Origin: Lonicera japonica
Lineage: Eukaryota > Streptophyta > Magnoliopsida > Dipsacales > Caprifoliaceae
Direction: 5' to 3'
NCBI GenBank assembly: GCA_021464415.1
Contig: CM038469.1
Span: 30,807,736-30,871,735, forward strand
Length of the DNA: 64,000 nt
Shown here: positions 1 through 12,311 of the stretch, piece by piece
Position numbering within the stretch: position 1 is the first letter of the stretch
Layout of the letters: each line of letters opens with the position of its first letter
The notes under the pieces: model-generated
Told to the model about the DNA's origin: nothing
The model's database searches: none
Seen by the model: the letters and a program-made list of their open reading frames with translations, nothing else
Translations under genes and position numbers: made by a program

Positions 1-200
1 TTGCTTCAAGCACATAAATATACGTGTATATATATATATTGTACATATATTTAATTATATTATTTGTACATGTTTTTTAATTATTAATTATTTTGCTTTA
101 CATGTAATTTATTATTTTTGTATATAAAATAATAATTTGTAATTTATTAATTTTTTTGTAGATAATTTGTTATTTTTAATTTGCATATAATTTTCCAATG
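1..200. repeat. Diverged end of the large R repeat
   Basis: The AT-rich stretch with TATATATATATTGTACAT and repeated TGTACATATAATTTATTATT-type phrases resembles 8010-8200 and 21425-21610, the right ends of the two R repeats. Probably a third, truncated copy running in from outside the window. No gene is visible in 1-512. Confidence 0.5.
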
Positions 201-512
201 TTATGTTTTGGAACAAGTTTGGCAGTAGTTAGAATATTTATGATGCCAAGGCTTCAAACATCCTTTGTAATTATGGGTCTAGTGTTGGATGCATGTTTTA
301 AAATAAACAAATGGAAAGCTTTTATCATAACATTCATACCAAAAGAGGAAGATTGACAGAGGAAATGGTCACAACCTTAATTGTCACAACCTGAAACCGT
401 GACCGTTGTCGTTTGTCATGGATTTCAGCCTTGACAATTAGCCACATTTGGTGTAGCGGTGCTAGTTGTTGCATAATGAAGTGTCCGCATCGTTTATCTA
501 AGAAAATATAAG

Positions 513-3100
513 GGAAAAAAACATGAAAAAGTCTGAAGTTTGTGTTTACTTGCAATGTTGCCCTTAATATTTAAAAACTTACAATCTTTCCCTTAAAGTT
601 GCTATTTGGTTATATTTTAACCCCTGCGGCAAACGGACGTTACGGAATGCTTATGTGGCAGCTTACGTGGCATGCCTTTGACACAGAGGAAAGGGATACA
701 AACATGAAAAATCCCGAAGTTTAAGTTTACTTGTAATAAGCCCCTGATATTTAAAATATTAAATAAAAAGAGAAATATAAATATAAATAAATATATATTT
801 TAATATTAAAATTTATTCAGATTTAGTTATTACAAACATTTTTTAAAATATTAGAATACATAAAATCCTAATAAGCATTACATTAAAATGTTAAACATTT
901 ATACTACTCTAAATTAACATTTTGATGTATTTATTAAGAAATTTATGCATATTCGTAATAAATTTATTACAAATAGACCAAAATTTTAGGGGTATATATA
1001 GACCAAAAGTTATAACGTTATTACAGTAAATATGCACTTAAAAAAAAAGCAATATATAATCGTGCATTACTATTTTTATATCTATCTAAAAATGGTCTGC
1101 GTATTTATAATATTTGCCCAAATATGATTTGGGATGGTTTTTTTATTGAAACTCCGACCTATCCTACTTCGACAAGATTGCAAATGGTATTAAAGAAAAA
1201 AAAACTATATTGAAAGATTGTTGAGTTAAAAAAAGATTTATTTGATCAAAACTCGAACCTAACATGGCGCGAATTTTATTTTGAAAAACCCAACATCGTA
1301 AAATGAAAAATCCATACCCCTCCAAAAAAAACACCATCCCCCAAACAGTCTCACTGGAATTGGGGTGAATTAAAAATTTGCCAGGGTAAACCATTTTATC
1401 ATCCTTAATATTGAAGCTTTATGATTACAAAGATCGAAAATTATAAAACTTATTGTATACGTATGAACAAGTTATTAACCTAAACAAAAGACTTAAATAT
1501 AAAAAATGAAAGTAATTGTCTAACAATACATGGTTTAATGGTTATTTTAATATGTCTAACCAAGAAGGATTTAAAACAAAGTGTTACTCTAGAGGGAAAT
1601 AATGACAAGATAAAATATATCTGATTATAATAGCACCATTTTACAAATAATATGTCTGACCACAAATTTAGAAAATAATTTTCCAACAAATGGTTAGATG
1701 ACTATAATAATATGTCTAATTAAGATAAAATTAAAACATACATATTATTACTCTAGAGGTTAACAATGACAAGATATGTCTGTCAGAAAATTAATTAGAA
1801 GAACGTAATTTTATATGTCTACCAGAAAATTAATTAGAAGAACATAACTTAATATGTCTGTTTGCTATTATGGGAGAATTGTACCCCAGCATATTTGTAG
1901 CTTTAGTCTCGTAGTATGTCTGGTTAGATTGAGACATTTTATTCTCTTGACTTTTCTTGAATAATTCTTATGTTATCTTCTTGTTTGATTTTCTTTTGAT
2001 ATGTGTTTGAATTAGTTTGAATTTATTTTCATTAAATTAATTCCGAATTTAATTGTAAATCTATTTTCTTGCATTTATTTTTAAGAAGGGTAATATTGGA
2101 ATTCAACTTAATTAATTGAAAGAATAAAATAATTAATAGTTGTTCTTGATTAAAAAGTTGTCCTTTAAACTAATGATTTTAAATAGATATCCTTTATTAT
2201 AACCACTATTTATGTAATGTCCTTTATTATTATTTTCTAATAAATTTATTACAAATTTGCATACATTTTCTAATAAATACATCAAAATGTCAATTTAGAG
2301 TAGTATAAATGTTTAACATTTTAGTAGAAATGCTTATTAGTGTTTTAATATTTTAAAAAATGTGAAAAAATTGTAAATTATTTCGATGTATTTATTAGGA
2401 AATGTATCCGTATTTGTAATAAATTTGTTACAAACACGCAATAAATTTTTGGGGTATAGACCAAAAGTTATAACATTATATATATTGCTTTTTTTAGGCA
2501 CATAGAATAAAAATTGTTCCCACTTTTCATTAACAAAAATATAATAATAAAAAAAGCAATCTAACATTTGTTAGACACATACAATAATAGTAATGTAGGA
2601 TTATAGATTGCTTTTTTTTTATATAGTGCATATTTATTGTTATAACATTATAACTTTTGGTCTATACCCTCAAAATTTTGGTCTATTTGTAATAAATGTA
2701 TTACGAATATGTATAAATTTTCTAATAAATACATCGAAATATCAATTTAGAGTAGTATAAATGTTTAACATTTTAGTGTAAATACTCATTAGTATTGAAT
2801 AAATTTTAATATTAAAATATATTTTTTATTTATATTTCTCTTTTTATATAATATTTTAAATACTAGGGGCAATATTACAAGTAAACTCAAACTTCAGGAT
2901 TTTTCATGTTTGTATTCCTTTCCTCTGTGTCAAAGGCGTACTATGTAAGCCGCCACATAAGCATTCCATAACGTCTGTTTGCCACATGGGTTAAAATATA
3001 ATCAAATAGCAACTTTAAAAGAAAGATTACAAGTTTTTAAATATTAGGGATAACATTATAAGTAAACACAAATTTCAAGATTTTTCATGTTTTTTTTTCT
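513..3100. mobile_element. Mutator-like element with about 550-bp terminal inverted repeats
   Basis: The left arm (513 to about 1110) returns as its reverse complement at about 2570-3100. Ends read GGAAAAAAACATGAAAAA on the left and its near complement on the right. Flanks AAAATATAAG (503-512) and AAAATGTAAG (3101-3110) form a 10-bp target duplication with one mismatch. Long TIRs and a 9-11 bp duplication are Mutator-like. Part of the arm is repeated inside in both orientations (about 2225-2340 and 2375-2500), giving a nested fold-back. No transposase is visible, so it is non-autonomous. Confidence 0.8.
1730..1865. repeat. Short direct repeats inside the Mutator-like element
   Basis: The phrase (C)AGAAAATTAATTAGAAGAAC occurs twice within about 45 bp, and AATATGTCT-type phrases recur several times between 1545 and 1865. 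They lie between the arms. No coding potential was seen. Confidence 0.5.
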
Positions 3101-3110
3101 AAAATGTAAG

Positions 3111-3330
3111 AATATTATCTGTGTATGGGCTACAGTGACACGTGGGCTAAAAAAAATGTGATAATGTCGAGCGAAATATTTGTAGTTGAGGACCATGCAA
3201 GCTTCCCAACCTGCTGACTAAAATCTAAATTAAAGAGGGGTACGTTGATCACGTGAAAAAGATGCGGAACTAAATTAATTCACTGGACAAAAATTGTACG
3301 AATGATCAGTGTCATCATTTGTGAATATAT
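3111..3330 (+). repeat. Promoter block A, copy 1 (diverged, empty site)
   Basis: Shares the order of A-block phrases (TGTATGGGCTA, AAGCTTCCCAACC, AAATTAAAGAGG, CACGTTGATCAC-like, GGAACTAAATTAATTCACTGGA) with the block before the intact reductase gene. It lacks the 260-bp MITE found in copies 3 and 4, so it shows the pre-insertion state. No ATG of the reductase follows; 3331-3860 is AT-rich with a (TA)n run at 3667-3684. Confidence 0.6.
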
Positions 3331-3859
3331 CACCAACTCACACCACACCAAACTTTGTGAGTAGTCGAAACAATTTCGAATGATTTTTAATCATTTTTGG
3401 GACATGATTGAACTAAATAACATTTCCCATCAAAAATATGTTTGAACGGCATAGTATATATTTTTAATAATTTGACCTTATTATTAATTATTTTTATTAA
3501 GTTTAAAATAGTGTAAATTATAGACATTAACTCAAATATATCCCCTATTTTCATATATAAATTTTAGATATTAAGTGGGTATATTAGACCCCACAATCAA
3601 CCAAGTGGACAAGCACGGCCCCTGGGTCCGGTCCTACTATCGAATAGTTCTTAGGGTGTTGTTTATATATATATATATATATATTTTCTTTTCTAAGTTT
3701 GTGGTCCTTAATTTTTGGCATATGGCTCTAATGAGAAATTACATGTGAAAAGTGGCTTTTCACAATATATTATCAAAAGGTCGTGTTATATATTCAATCG
3801 CGTTGTTTCTACAAATGCCATGAATTTTGCGCCATTTGTTAAAATAATAATAATAAAAA

Positions 3860-4430
3860 ACTACATAAGTGATAATGGAGTTATGGAGAGCAAAATACTT
3901 ATGGTTGAGAACAAAAGCTTATCAACCTACCGAATTTAATTAAGGGTGTTGTTATTTACACCCCCGAATGTGTCACAAACACTTCCTTCAAAATTTAACT
4001 AAAAACACATTTTAACAGTTTTCTTATTTATCACAAACACATCATCCATTACCTGATGTTAAGCGAATGGCTAGCTAACACACTCTTCCCCTTCGAACCT
4101 AGTTTATGTGAGTGCACTCATCTCTCATTAGGGAGGCTTTATTTGGAAAATATTCAATTACTTAATGTTAGGCGAGTTCTAAACAACAAACTCTCCACAT
4201 GTGGGCCGAATGTATGTGACTGCACTCACCTCTCATGCATTAGACGAGCCATATGGGGTGTTAGTGACAATAAATTTACCAATGGGGGGTCTTTGTGATA
4301 AGGGAGTTCATATTTGTGATCAATATGACGGGTGTAAATAATACTGCCCTTAATCAAAGAGGGGGCAGATTGATCACATGCTTAGGATGTGGAACTAAAT
4401 TATTTCACTAAAAATGACAAAATATGGTCA
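3860..4430 (+). repeat. Promoter block A, copy 2
   Basis: GATAATGGAGTTATGGAGA opens a stretch matching 8562-8640 and, after an inserted MITE, AAAGAGGGG to TTCACTAAAAATGA matches the block ends at 8910-8960 and 10355-10410. It has no reductase start behind it. The following 4431-4811 holds nothing recognised. Confidence 0.65.
3943..4350. mobile_element. MITE in promoter block A copy 2
   Basis: The ends AGGGTGTTGTTATTTACACCC and GGGTGTAAATAATACTGCCCT are imperfect inverted repeats of about 20 bp. Flanks TAATTA and TAATCA form a 6-bp duplication with one mismatch. Two internal segments share CGAATG-TATGTGA-TGCACTCA-CTCTCAT phrases (4083-4120 and 4207-4238). No ORF of interest. Confidence 0.55.
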
Positions 4431-4811
4431 CTACTCCAACATATTACAGGTGTTTTGTGATAGTACAATTTACATGTGTCTTATTCTTATCAACAACCCA
4501 CGTGGACCATCTTGGCTATAGCATGACCATATCGGCTTTCAGTGACGGAAGCATGACCATCTTAGTTACAACACAACCATCACGGATTGGACCGACTTGT
4601 TTTTAATTTTTTAAAGATTCTTTTAATCATATTTTTTGATCTTATTTTAATCTTGGCAAAATATTTTTTTAACAAATTAAAATCAAGACCAGATGTGAAA
4701 ATAATCCATTCATGTCTATCAGTATGATTTGAGAATAGTCCAAAAATTGAACTGATGTACCATCAACACTCCTAAAAACGACAGACTAAGATAACCAATT
4801 AATAATGTACA

Positions 4812-5613
4812 AATACATAAAGTACATCATTAAATGTTACTCAATAATTTTTCTTGATTTTTTTACATAATTCTATAGTCATGATGGATCTTATTTAATT
4901 GATCTTGATTAGTAGGTTTTAAATATTAAATTTTGAATTTTTTATTTCAAGTTATGATATTTTTAATTTAGACAAAATTATTGGTGTGTGACAGTTTACT
5001 CTGTGTATATTATTGGTGAGAGTGTTTTAATTTTAATATGACATCTTAATGTATATATAAAACTCATCTACGGTGTAGAACTAATGCACACAATAACATG
5101 TGTATTTTTTTATCATTAGATCCTTATAATTTTTGGAGAAAATTTTGATCAAAAATAGTATTTTATAATATAAATTTATTGTACATGTTCTAGGGTATAC
5201 CCGTGAAATTCGGTATTGTGAAATAAATAAGAGTTGATAATAGTATAAAAAAAAGTAACGCGTTACAAATCTAAATCGGCAAACATCAATCGGTAAATTT
5301 TGAATCCATTATCTAGCCTAATCTAACATTTTGAACATTTAACATAAAAAAAATAATGCTCTTTATACGTAGAAGTGTTTATCCCACTTTTTTTAGTCAT
5401 TTTAATTAAGATAATATTATTGACAAACTAATTATTCATATTGTCAAAAAGTTTCAATTTTTTTTTTAAAAAAATGTGAATCTCGTTTTTTTTTTTAAAT
5501 AAAAAAAAAAAGTTGACCTCAAATTAAACAACGGATCCTAATGTTATCCATAAATCAACCGACAGTGGTGAAACAGTGGTGCAGAGAGAGAGAGAGAGAG
5601 ATTAAAATAATCA
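4812..5613 (+). repeat. Promoter block B, copy 1
   Basis: About 95 percent alike by eye to 9055-9882, including the ACATAAAGTACAT start, the GTGACAGTTTA and CTAGGGTATACCC phrases and a (GA)n tract just before the ATG of a truncated first exon. Confidence 0.8.
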
Positions 5614-5653
5614 ATGGAGAGCTGGAAAATACTTGTATTTGGAGGGACAGGTT
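5614..5653 (+). pseudogene. Truncated first exon of a lost reductase copy
   Basis: Forty bases from the ATG are identical to the first 40 bases of the intact gene at 10499 (to the glycine-rich NADPH motif). The match then stops at GGTT, and unrelated sequence begins with a GGGTTCGGTTCGG-type repeat. The upstream 800 bp (4812-5613) is a promoter-type block repeated at 9050-9882. No further exons follow, so this is a relic whose body was lost. Confidence 0.85.
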
Positions 5654-5689
5654 GCAATAGGGGTGGGTTCGGTTCGGTAACCGAATCGA

Positions 5690-8330
5690 ATTTTATGTTG
5701 TATTCGGGTTTCTATAGGATCAATGTACAAAATAATTAACGAATAGATTTTTTACTAATATTTAATATTTTTTGAAAACTAGGAAATTTAAATGTTCATT
5801 ACTTACAATTGCTTATATTTAATATTGAAAACTATAGTTTCCTTTTTGGCATATACAATATTGAAATTTAGATATTCCTAATTTAATTTGTTTTTTTTGA
5901 AAACCATAATTTCCTTTTTGCCAGATAAATTTGGAATATATAAAAAGTTATTGTGATTTATTACTAAATGGTTAATTGATACATATGGAAATAAATTAAC
6001 AGTTGGATATTTTTGAAACACATTCAAATCTAATGAAATATATATGTGTGTGTGCATGTGTAAATTTGATGTAAATTACCAACATGCCACAATACTTATA
6101 AGCCAGTTAGATCAAAAGATAAATAATTGATGACAAATCCTAAGCACAATTTTTTGTTTTTAAGTTACCAAATTTTTTTCGTGTTTTATTAATAGACTAG
6201 ATATGCCTACGCCTAGCGCAATACTTGCCCGACCCCATATCGGGTTTTTGTTGTGAAATCTACACTTTAAAATATGTCCCAATTAAACCTGACTTATTAG
6301 GGAGATATCTTAAGCCATTAGATATCTAAACAAAATTCCATATAAGCTTATTAAGAACCCGATCCAACCCATGCATATCTTGTGTTTGAAAACCTGAACT
6401 TGCACATTTTCTATATGTATAAACCCAAATTGTACCTGCTCACCCCGATTCGCATCAACATATTGTAATTATATGATTTTTTAAGGGTATTTAAAGAAAA
6501 AATTATTATATGAAGTCTGGATGGAGTCATATGGGTTAAAATTTATTCGAACGTAAACCCAACCTAAATGTCTGTCGAGTTTTTTATGGTGCTTATACCC
6601 GCCTCGATCTTAGAAAAAATTCATCCAAAACTCGAACCACTAGGGAGATTCTAGGAAATATGATATCTCTGGCGAAATTCATATGTATGAATTGTCACAT
6701 ATTGAATTTCCCAAGAAAATGAGAAATATATCTCTTTTGCGAAAGCCACAACTGTCATTTCTCTTATCTCTCCGAACTTCCATACTAAGGATCTCTTGTA
6801 CAGCCCCATGATATTTCATGTCAAATTTCGGCCTAATTCTTCTTTGAGATATTTAACCTTTGACATATCATGGCATGCTATAAGCATATCGTCCTTATAA
6901 AGTAAAAAAAATCATCAAAGTTTCGAACATAGGCACAATGTTCACCATTGTACCGACGATAACCAATCTTCAGCATAAATGTTGTAAACCATAGGTAACA
7001 CTGTCTAAGCGACTACTTAATCCCATTTAAGAACTTCTTTAGCCGGCATACGTACTTTTCCTTACCAACTTCCTTGAAACCTTCTAGTTGTGCATGTAAA
7101 TCGTTTCCTTGGCATCACCATGTGATAAACGCATAATATTGTCATTCATACTCTCTTTTTGGTAGTTGTTTGATGCGTTTATCTCTCTAAAACTACTCGG
7201 TTTGCTAACTTATTTTGCGATTAGTTTCGTAGCACTTTTGTATTTAACATTGCTTGGAAAAAACGATATGACAGCTTATCGGGTCATATTCAGTTTAAAG
7301 CATAAATGACTTGCATTTGTTAAGATCCGACACAAAACCGAAATGATTAAAAAGAACATGACCAAACGTGTGCATGTTTTGTTTTGAAAAATTGTTTCCA
7401 TATGCGTAACTTGAACTTGATGTACCTGACCACAATCCATCATTGTAATAATGTAATTATACAATATGCTACTAAAGTATTATTCTACTAATGTATGTAT
7501 ATAATTTGAGACAAACTACAGATAAATTTGATCATACTAGTGGGCTATTTTTTTTTTTGCTGTACAGATAATTAAAATGAAACATTTAGAAGCAATGATA
7601 TGATAAATGATACAGACAAATTGTGCTGAAATGTATATTATTTTCAACAACCAGGTAAATTTTTGCATTCCATCGGTACAATAATTTTTTTTACCGGTAA
7701 TTTATTATTCTTTTAATTAATAAATATATACACATTTATAAGCATTAATATAATATATCTGAATCGAAAAAATTTATAAACAAACATTTGATACAAATAA
7801 ATTGAAACCATATACAAGCTAGCAATCATATGATACATATAAATTTAAAGCATTTACAAGCAATTATATGATACAGCTGATAAATTGAACAAAAAAATAT
7901 TTTTGTTATAATTATCTTATTACTAATTGAGATACATATATATATACAAAATTATTTACATCAAAAAGATATAAAATATATATAATATTATTTGCATCAT
8001 ATAATAGTGTGTATATATATATTGTACATGTATTTAATTATTTTATTTTTTTAGGTATTTAATTATTATTTTTGTTGTACATATAATTTATTGGTTTTAG
8101 TTTGCAGATAATTTATAATTAATATTGTACATAAAATTTATTATTTACATTGTACAAATAATTTATCATTTTTAATTTATAATTCATTTTGTGTAACTTT
8201 CGTCATTTTCTAATAACTATCCAATTGAGAATTATGGGATTTAATTATATTTATGATCAATAAGTTAAAACAGGGATGTGTCCCTAATTTCTAATCATAG
8301 GTAGTCCTTACTCAAAGATAGACATAAAAA
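5690..8330. repeat. R repeat, left copy
   Basis: Matches 19360-21748 along most of its length in the same order and orientation, from TTTTATGTT-TATTCGGGTT to TAATCATAGGTAGT. It carries a decayed antisense Copia reverse-transcriptase segment and AT-rich TGTACA-type sequence at its right end. It sits directly after a truncated reductase exon, whereas the right copy lies 2.4 kb after the intact gene. No host gene in 5660-8440. Confidence 0.8.
6690..7120 (-). pseudogene. Decayed Copia reverse transcriptase in the left R repeat
   Basis: On the minus strand, with frame shifts, one can read GDAKETIYMHN, EGF, GKEKYVCRLKK, a YNGEHC-like stretch, the active-site piece DDMLIAC and then a KEELG and QEILSMEVRRDK-like segment. 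These are in the order of Ty1-Copia reverse transcriptase. Stops and shifts show it is dead. Confidence 0.75.
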
Positions 8331-8439
8331 TTAGCATATCAAATGTGAGGATCATATATTGGCTAAAAAAATTATATCATGTTCCATTTTAACCAATAAA
8401 TAATTATAAATTAATATGTCAGTTTTCTATATTAGCTTT

Positions 8440-9049
8440 TAATATCTATGTAAAATTACTCGTCTACATTGTTTATCTGATATTATGTTGAAATATTACC
8501 TATCTGTATGGGCTATAATAATGAGAAGTGAGCTGAAAGGAAAGAAACAAAAAAACGCGTATGTGATAATGGAGTTATGGAGAACAAAATATTTATGATT
8601 GAGAACCAAGCTTATCAACCGGCCGACTAAATTAAGGGTGAGAATATTGGCATTTCAAAAAAACTTGGTAAATTTTTATTTTTATTCAGTCATTCGTAAT
8701 TGAGTAAGGTGTCTGTTACTCGGTTCATGAGATTTGAGTATAAACCTATATATTTGATTCTTGACAATTGAGTAAAGAATTGTCAAGTTTATACTTGATC
8801 CTTTATAACCGAGTAACATACACCTTACTTAGTTGTCAAGATCCTAATAAAAAGTGAAAGTGTTTAAAGAGATATCGGATGTGCGTGTGTCTCTGTCCTA
8901 AATTAAAAAGGGGCACGTTTATTACATGCTTAACATGTAGAACTAAATTAATTCACTGGAAATGATAGTGACTAGACTTGTATAAATTAATCGGCAGTAC
9001 GAGTGTAGTAAATTAAAGGCAACCCCAGAGAGAGAGAGAGAGAGATTAA
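8440..9049 (+). repeat. Promoter block A, copy 3
   Basis: About 90 percent alike by eye to 9906-10498, including GTCTACAT-GTTTATCT, TGTATGGG, the shared MITE, AAGAGGGGCACG and the TATAAATTAATCGG core. It ends in a (GA)n tract and runs into block B instead of a gene. Confidence 0.8.
8636..8899. mobile_element. MITE shared by promoter blocks A3 and A4 (A3 copy)
   Basis: Ends AGGGTGAGAATATTGGCAT and GTGCGTGTGTCTCTGTCCT are imperfect inverted repeats; flanks are AAATTA on both sides (8630-8635, 8900-8905). Absent from block A1. Confidence 0.65.
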
Positions 9050-9882
9050 AATACATAAAGTACATTATTAAATGTTATTCAATAATTTTTTTTGATTTTT
9101 TTATACAATTCTATAGTCATGATGGATCTTATTTAATTGATTTTGATTAGTAGGTTTTAAATATTAAATTTTAAATTTTTTATTTCAAGTTATGATATTT
9201 TTAATGTAGACAAAATTATTGGTGTGTGACAGTTTATGCTGTGTATTTTATTGGTGAGAGTATTTTAATTTTAATATGATATCTTAATGTATTTATAAAA
9301 CCCATCTATGGTGTAGAACTAATGCACACAATAACATGTGTATTTTTTTATCATTAGATCCTTATAATTTTTGGAGAAAATTTTGATCAAAAATGGTATT
9401 TTATAATATAAATATATTGTACATGTTCTAGGGTATACCCGTGAAATTTGGTATTGTGAAATAAATAAGATTTGATAATAGTATAAAAAAAAGTAACATG
9501 TTACGAATCTAAATCGGCAAACATCAATTAGTATATTTTGAATCTAACATTTTGAACATTTAACATAAAAAAAATAATGATCTTTATACAGACAAGAGTT
9601 TATCCCACTTTTTTTAATCATTTTAATTAGGTTAACATTATTGACAAAGTAATTATTTATATTGTCAAAATAATATATTATTTTAAAAGTATATAATAGA
9701 ACTTCTCAATGAGGTGACGTTTCAAATTTTTTTAAAAAAATGTGAACCTCATTTTTTAAAAATAAAAACAAAATTGACCTCAAATTAAACAACGGGTCCT
9801 AATGTTATCCATAAATCAACCGACAGTGGTGAAACAGTGGTGCACAGAGAGAGAGAGAGAGAGAGAGAGAATAAAATAATCA
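9050..9882 (+). repeat. Promoter block B, copy 2
   Basis: Second copy of 4812-5613, joined head-on to block A3 and ending at a (GA)n tract (9846-9870) and the ATG of a 23-bp exon relic. Confidence 0.8.
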
Positions 9883-9905
9883 ATGGAGAGCTGGAAAATA
9901 CTTGT
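9883..9905 (+). pseudogene. Second truncated first exon of a reductase copy
   Basis: Twenty-three bases (ATG to codon 8) match the intact first exon exactly. The sequence then jumps directly into the next promoter block (9906-10498) that serves the intact gene. The junction is at a short shared stretch (GT/GTCTACAT), suggesting recombination between repeats. Confidence 0.8.
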
Positions 9906-10079
9906 CTACATCGTTTATCTAATATTATGTTAAAATATTATCTATCTGTATGGGGGCTATAATAATGAAAAGTGAGCTAAAATGAAAAAAAAAAAAAAAA
10001 AAACCGTGTGATAAAGGAATTATGGAGAACAAAATATTTATGATCGAGAACCAAGTTTATCAACTAGCCGACTAAATTA

Positions 10080-10345
10080 AGGGTGAGGATATTGGCATTT
10101 CAAAAATACTTAGTAATATTTTATATTCATTCAGTCATTCGCAATTGAGTAAAGTATTTGTTACTCGGTTCATGGGAGTTGAGTATAAACTTATATATTT
10201 GATTCTTATCAATTGAGTAAAGAATTGTCAAGTTTATACTTGCTCCTTTGCAACCGAGTAACATACATCTTACTTAATCGTCAAGATCCGAAAAAAAATG
10301 AAAATATCTTCAACAGATATCCGGATGTGCCTATATCTTTACCCT
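10080..10345. mobile_element. MITE in the reductase promoter (A4 copy)
   Basis: AGGGTGAGGATATTGGCAT at the left is an imperfect inverted match to the right end (TGTGCCTATATCTTTACCCT). AAATTA flanks it on both sides (10074-10079, 10346-10351). It lies about 80-350 bp upstream of the TATA box and may change promoter spacing. Confidence 0.7.
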
Positions 10346-10426
10346 AAATTAAAGAGGGGCACGTTGATCACATGCTTAACATGTGGAACTAAATTAATTC
10401 ACTGGAAATGATAGCGACTGGACTTG

Positions 10427-10433
10427 TATAAAT
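10427..10433 (+). promoter_or_regulatory. Probable TATA box of the reductase gene
   Basis: TATAAAT lies 66 bp before the ATG, inside a block repeated upstream. The same motif is kept in the copy at 8981. A CA/GA-rich leader follows it. Position fits a plant core promoter with a short 5' leader; inferred from sequence only. Confidence 0.5.
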
Positions 10434-10498
10434 TAATCGGCAGTACGAATGTAGTAAAGGCAACCACACACACACACACAGAGATATTAAAATAATAA

Positions 10499-12280
10499 AT
10501 GGAGAGCTGGAAAATACTTGTATTTGGAGGGACAGGTTACATTGGAAGGCACATAGTGAAGGCAAGTGTATTGTATGGGCATCCAACTTATGTCTATACC
10601 CGCCCCAATTCCTCCAAGACTGACATTCTTCAAGATTTCCAAGCCATGGGCGTCATTCTAATCAAAGTATATACCCCCTCTTTTTCTCTCTCTACATATA
10701 TGATATAGATATAAGTACCTAAATATATTCTAAACTTTCGTCAATACATATATATATATAAATAATTTAAAGGAAAAAAATGAAAAGTACCATAGCGGTT
10801 ATTTAGGAATCATACTATCCTTGTTAATAGCGAGGGTTCAAATTCGGCTGATTATGCTGTAATACAAATGATTTTTGTGAAATGAAATCTTGAATAAGCA
10901 AAATTTAAAAAAAAAGAAGACAAACACAGCTTCAATAACTGCAATTGGGTATTTGGGTTCCAACTTTATATAATATATTAATAGCATATTATTCTCTTCG
11001 TCTCATATTAAAAGTAGGCTTGTCATCGGATTGAATTTGAATCAAATGAGGGTGAATCCAAATCCATATTTAAAAAGTTTTCAGATTGGATCTTGTAACG
11101 GATCACCAAGATATTGACCCATATCTAAATTTGTTCACATCGGATTTGGATCGAATTATATATGTTTGATTCATTTAAAATTTTAATTATATAATAATTA
11201 GTTTATAAATATATAAAAATAATGAAACTAACACACCCAACAACAGCCGAATTTTACTTTTCTTGTAAAAAGAAACTTATTTAATACTTTTTAAGTTATA
11301 GTTATTCTTTATAAATATATTAATAATAACGTGGTAAATATATATCCCTTTTGCATATCAAATGACCACAACTCTAAGGGCATCAAACCCTTTTCTGTAA
11401 TTTTTCTGTACTTAACATTATATATTTATTGTTATAAATGTTTGTGTGGTGACGCATGTAAACTTAATGTGGAAATTAACCAAATGATCTATGATCAGGG
11501 AGAATTGAACGAGCACGAGAAACTTGTGTCAGTTCTTCGGGAGGTTGATGTGGTGATATCTGCACTCGCATATCCTCAGGTTCTTGAGCAATTCAAAATC
11601 ATTGAAGCTATCAAAGCTGCTGGTAATATTAAGGTATTATTCAAATTTCGTATTCCTTTTTTAGTTTAACCTAGCATTCCCATTATTTTTAATTGTAATA
11701 AAGGACTTAATAATAATAAAATTAGTTTAAATAGTCGCTAACCCACTTATTATGCTAATTTGGAGAAACTATTCTACCTTTGTAACCACCTAAAATATCC
11801 CACATCAGTATTATAATCGGAAGGTCCTTGGTACATATGTGGAAACGATGAAACTAACTTACAACTTGGGCTAGCCATTTTTGAGGAGAACCCCAGTGTT
11901 TACATATGGTATTAAAGTGAATCTAGGATCACTACCACGTAACGTGCATATTCCAAGAAAATAAAATCAGAAAAAATATTGACCTAGGACCACTACCACG
12001 TGACATGCAGACGGTAAGAAGCTATTGGTTAGTTTTGAAAAAATAGATTTGCGACATATCTTTGAACGTAGCAAAAAGCTATAGAATTATTTATATAGCA
12101 TTTTTCAAAATTTAGAAAATGTCATGATATCTAGTATCTCTTTTAGTGCGTATTTGTGACTGCTGGGATAGGGATTTTTCGGTCGAGTACTATATTTTTT
12201 ACGAAGAAATCATAAATACTCAAGTATTGTATACCTAAGTACTTCTCAAAGACAAATACCACACCTGAGGGATCACAAAC

Positions 12281-12311
<31 letters not shown>

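Larger units (their letters stand above)
9906..10498 (+). repeat. Promoter block A, copy 4: active promoter of the reductase gene
   Basis: Directly upstream of the intact ATG. Contains the MITE at 10080-10345, a TATA box at 10427 and a (CA)n/GA leader at 10467-10485. Its likeness to block A3 shows that the promoter was duplicated with its MITE. Confidence 0.75.

Noticed and set aside
5614..5740. Short open frame starting at the clipped exon as a functional micropeptide
   Set aside because: It is simply the first 13 codons of the reductase followed by repeat sequence; no sign of selection can be seen.
10389..10586. Minus-strand open frame over the reductase start
   Set aside because: It is antisense to the promoter and first exon; the + strand exon is clearly the real one.
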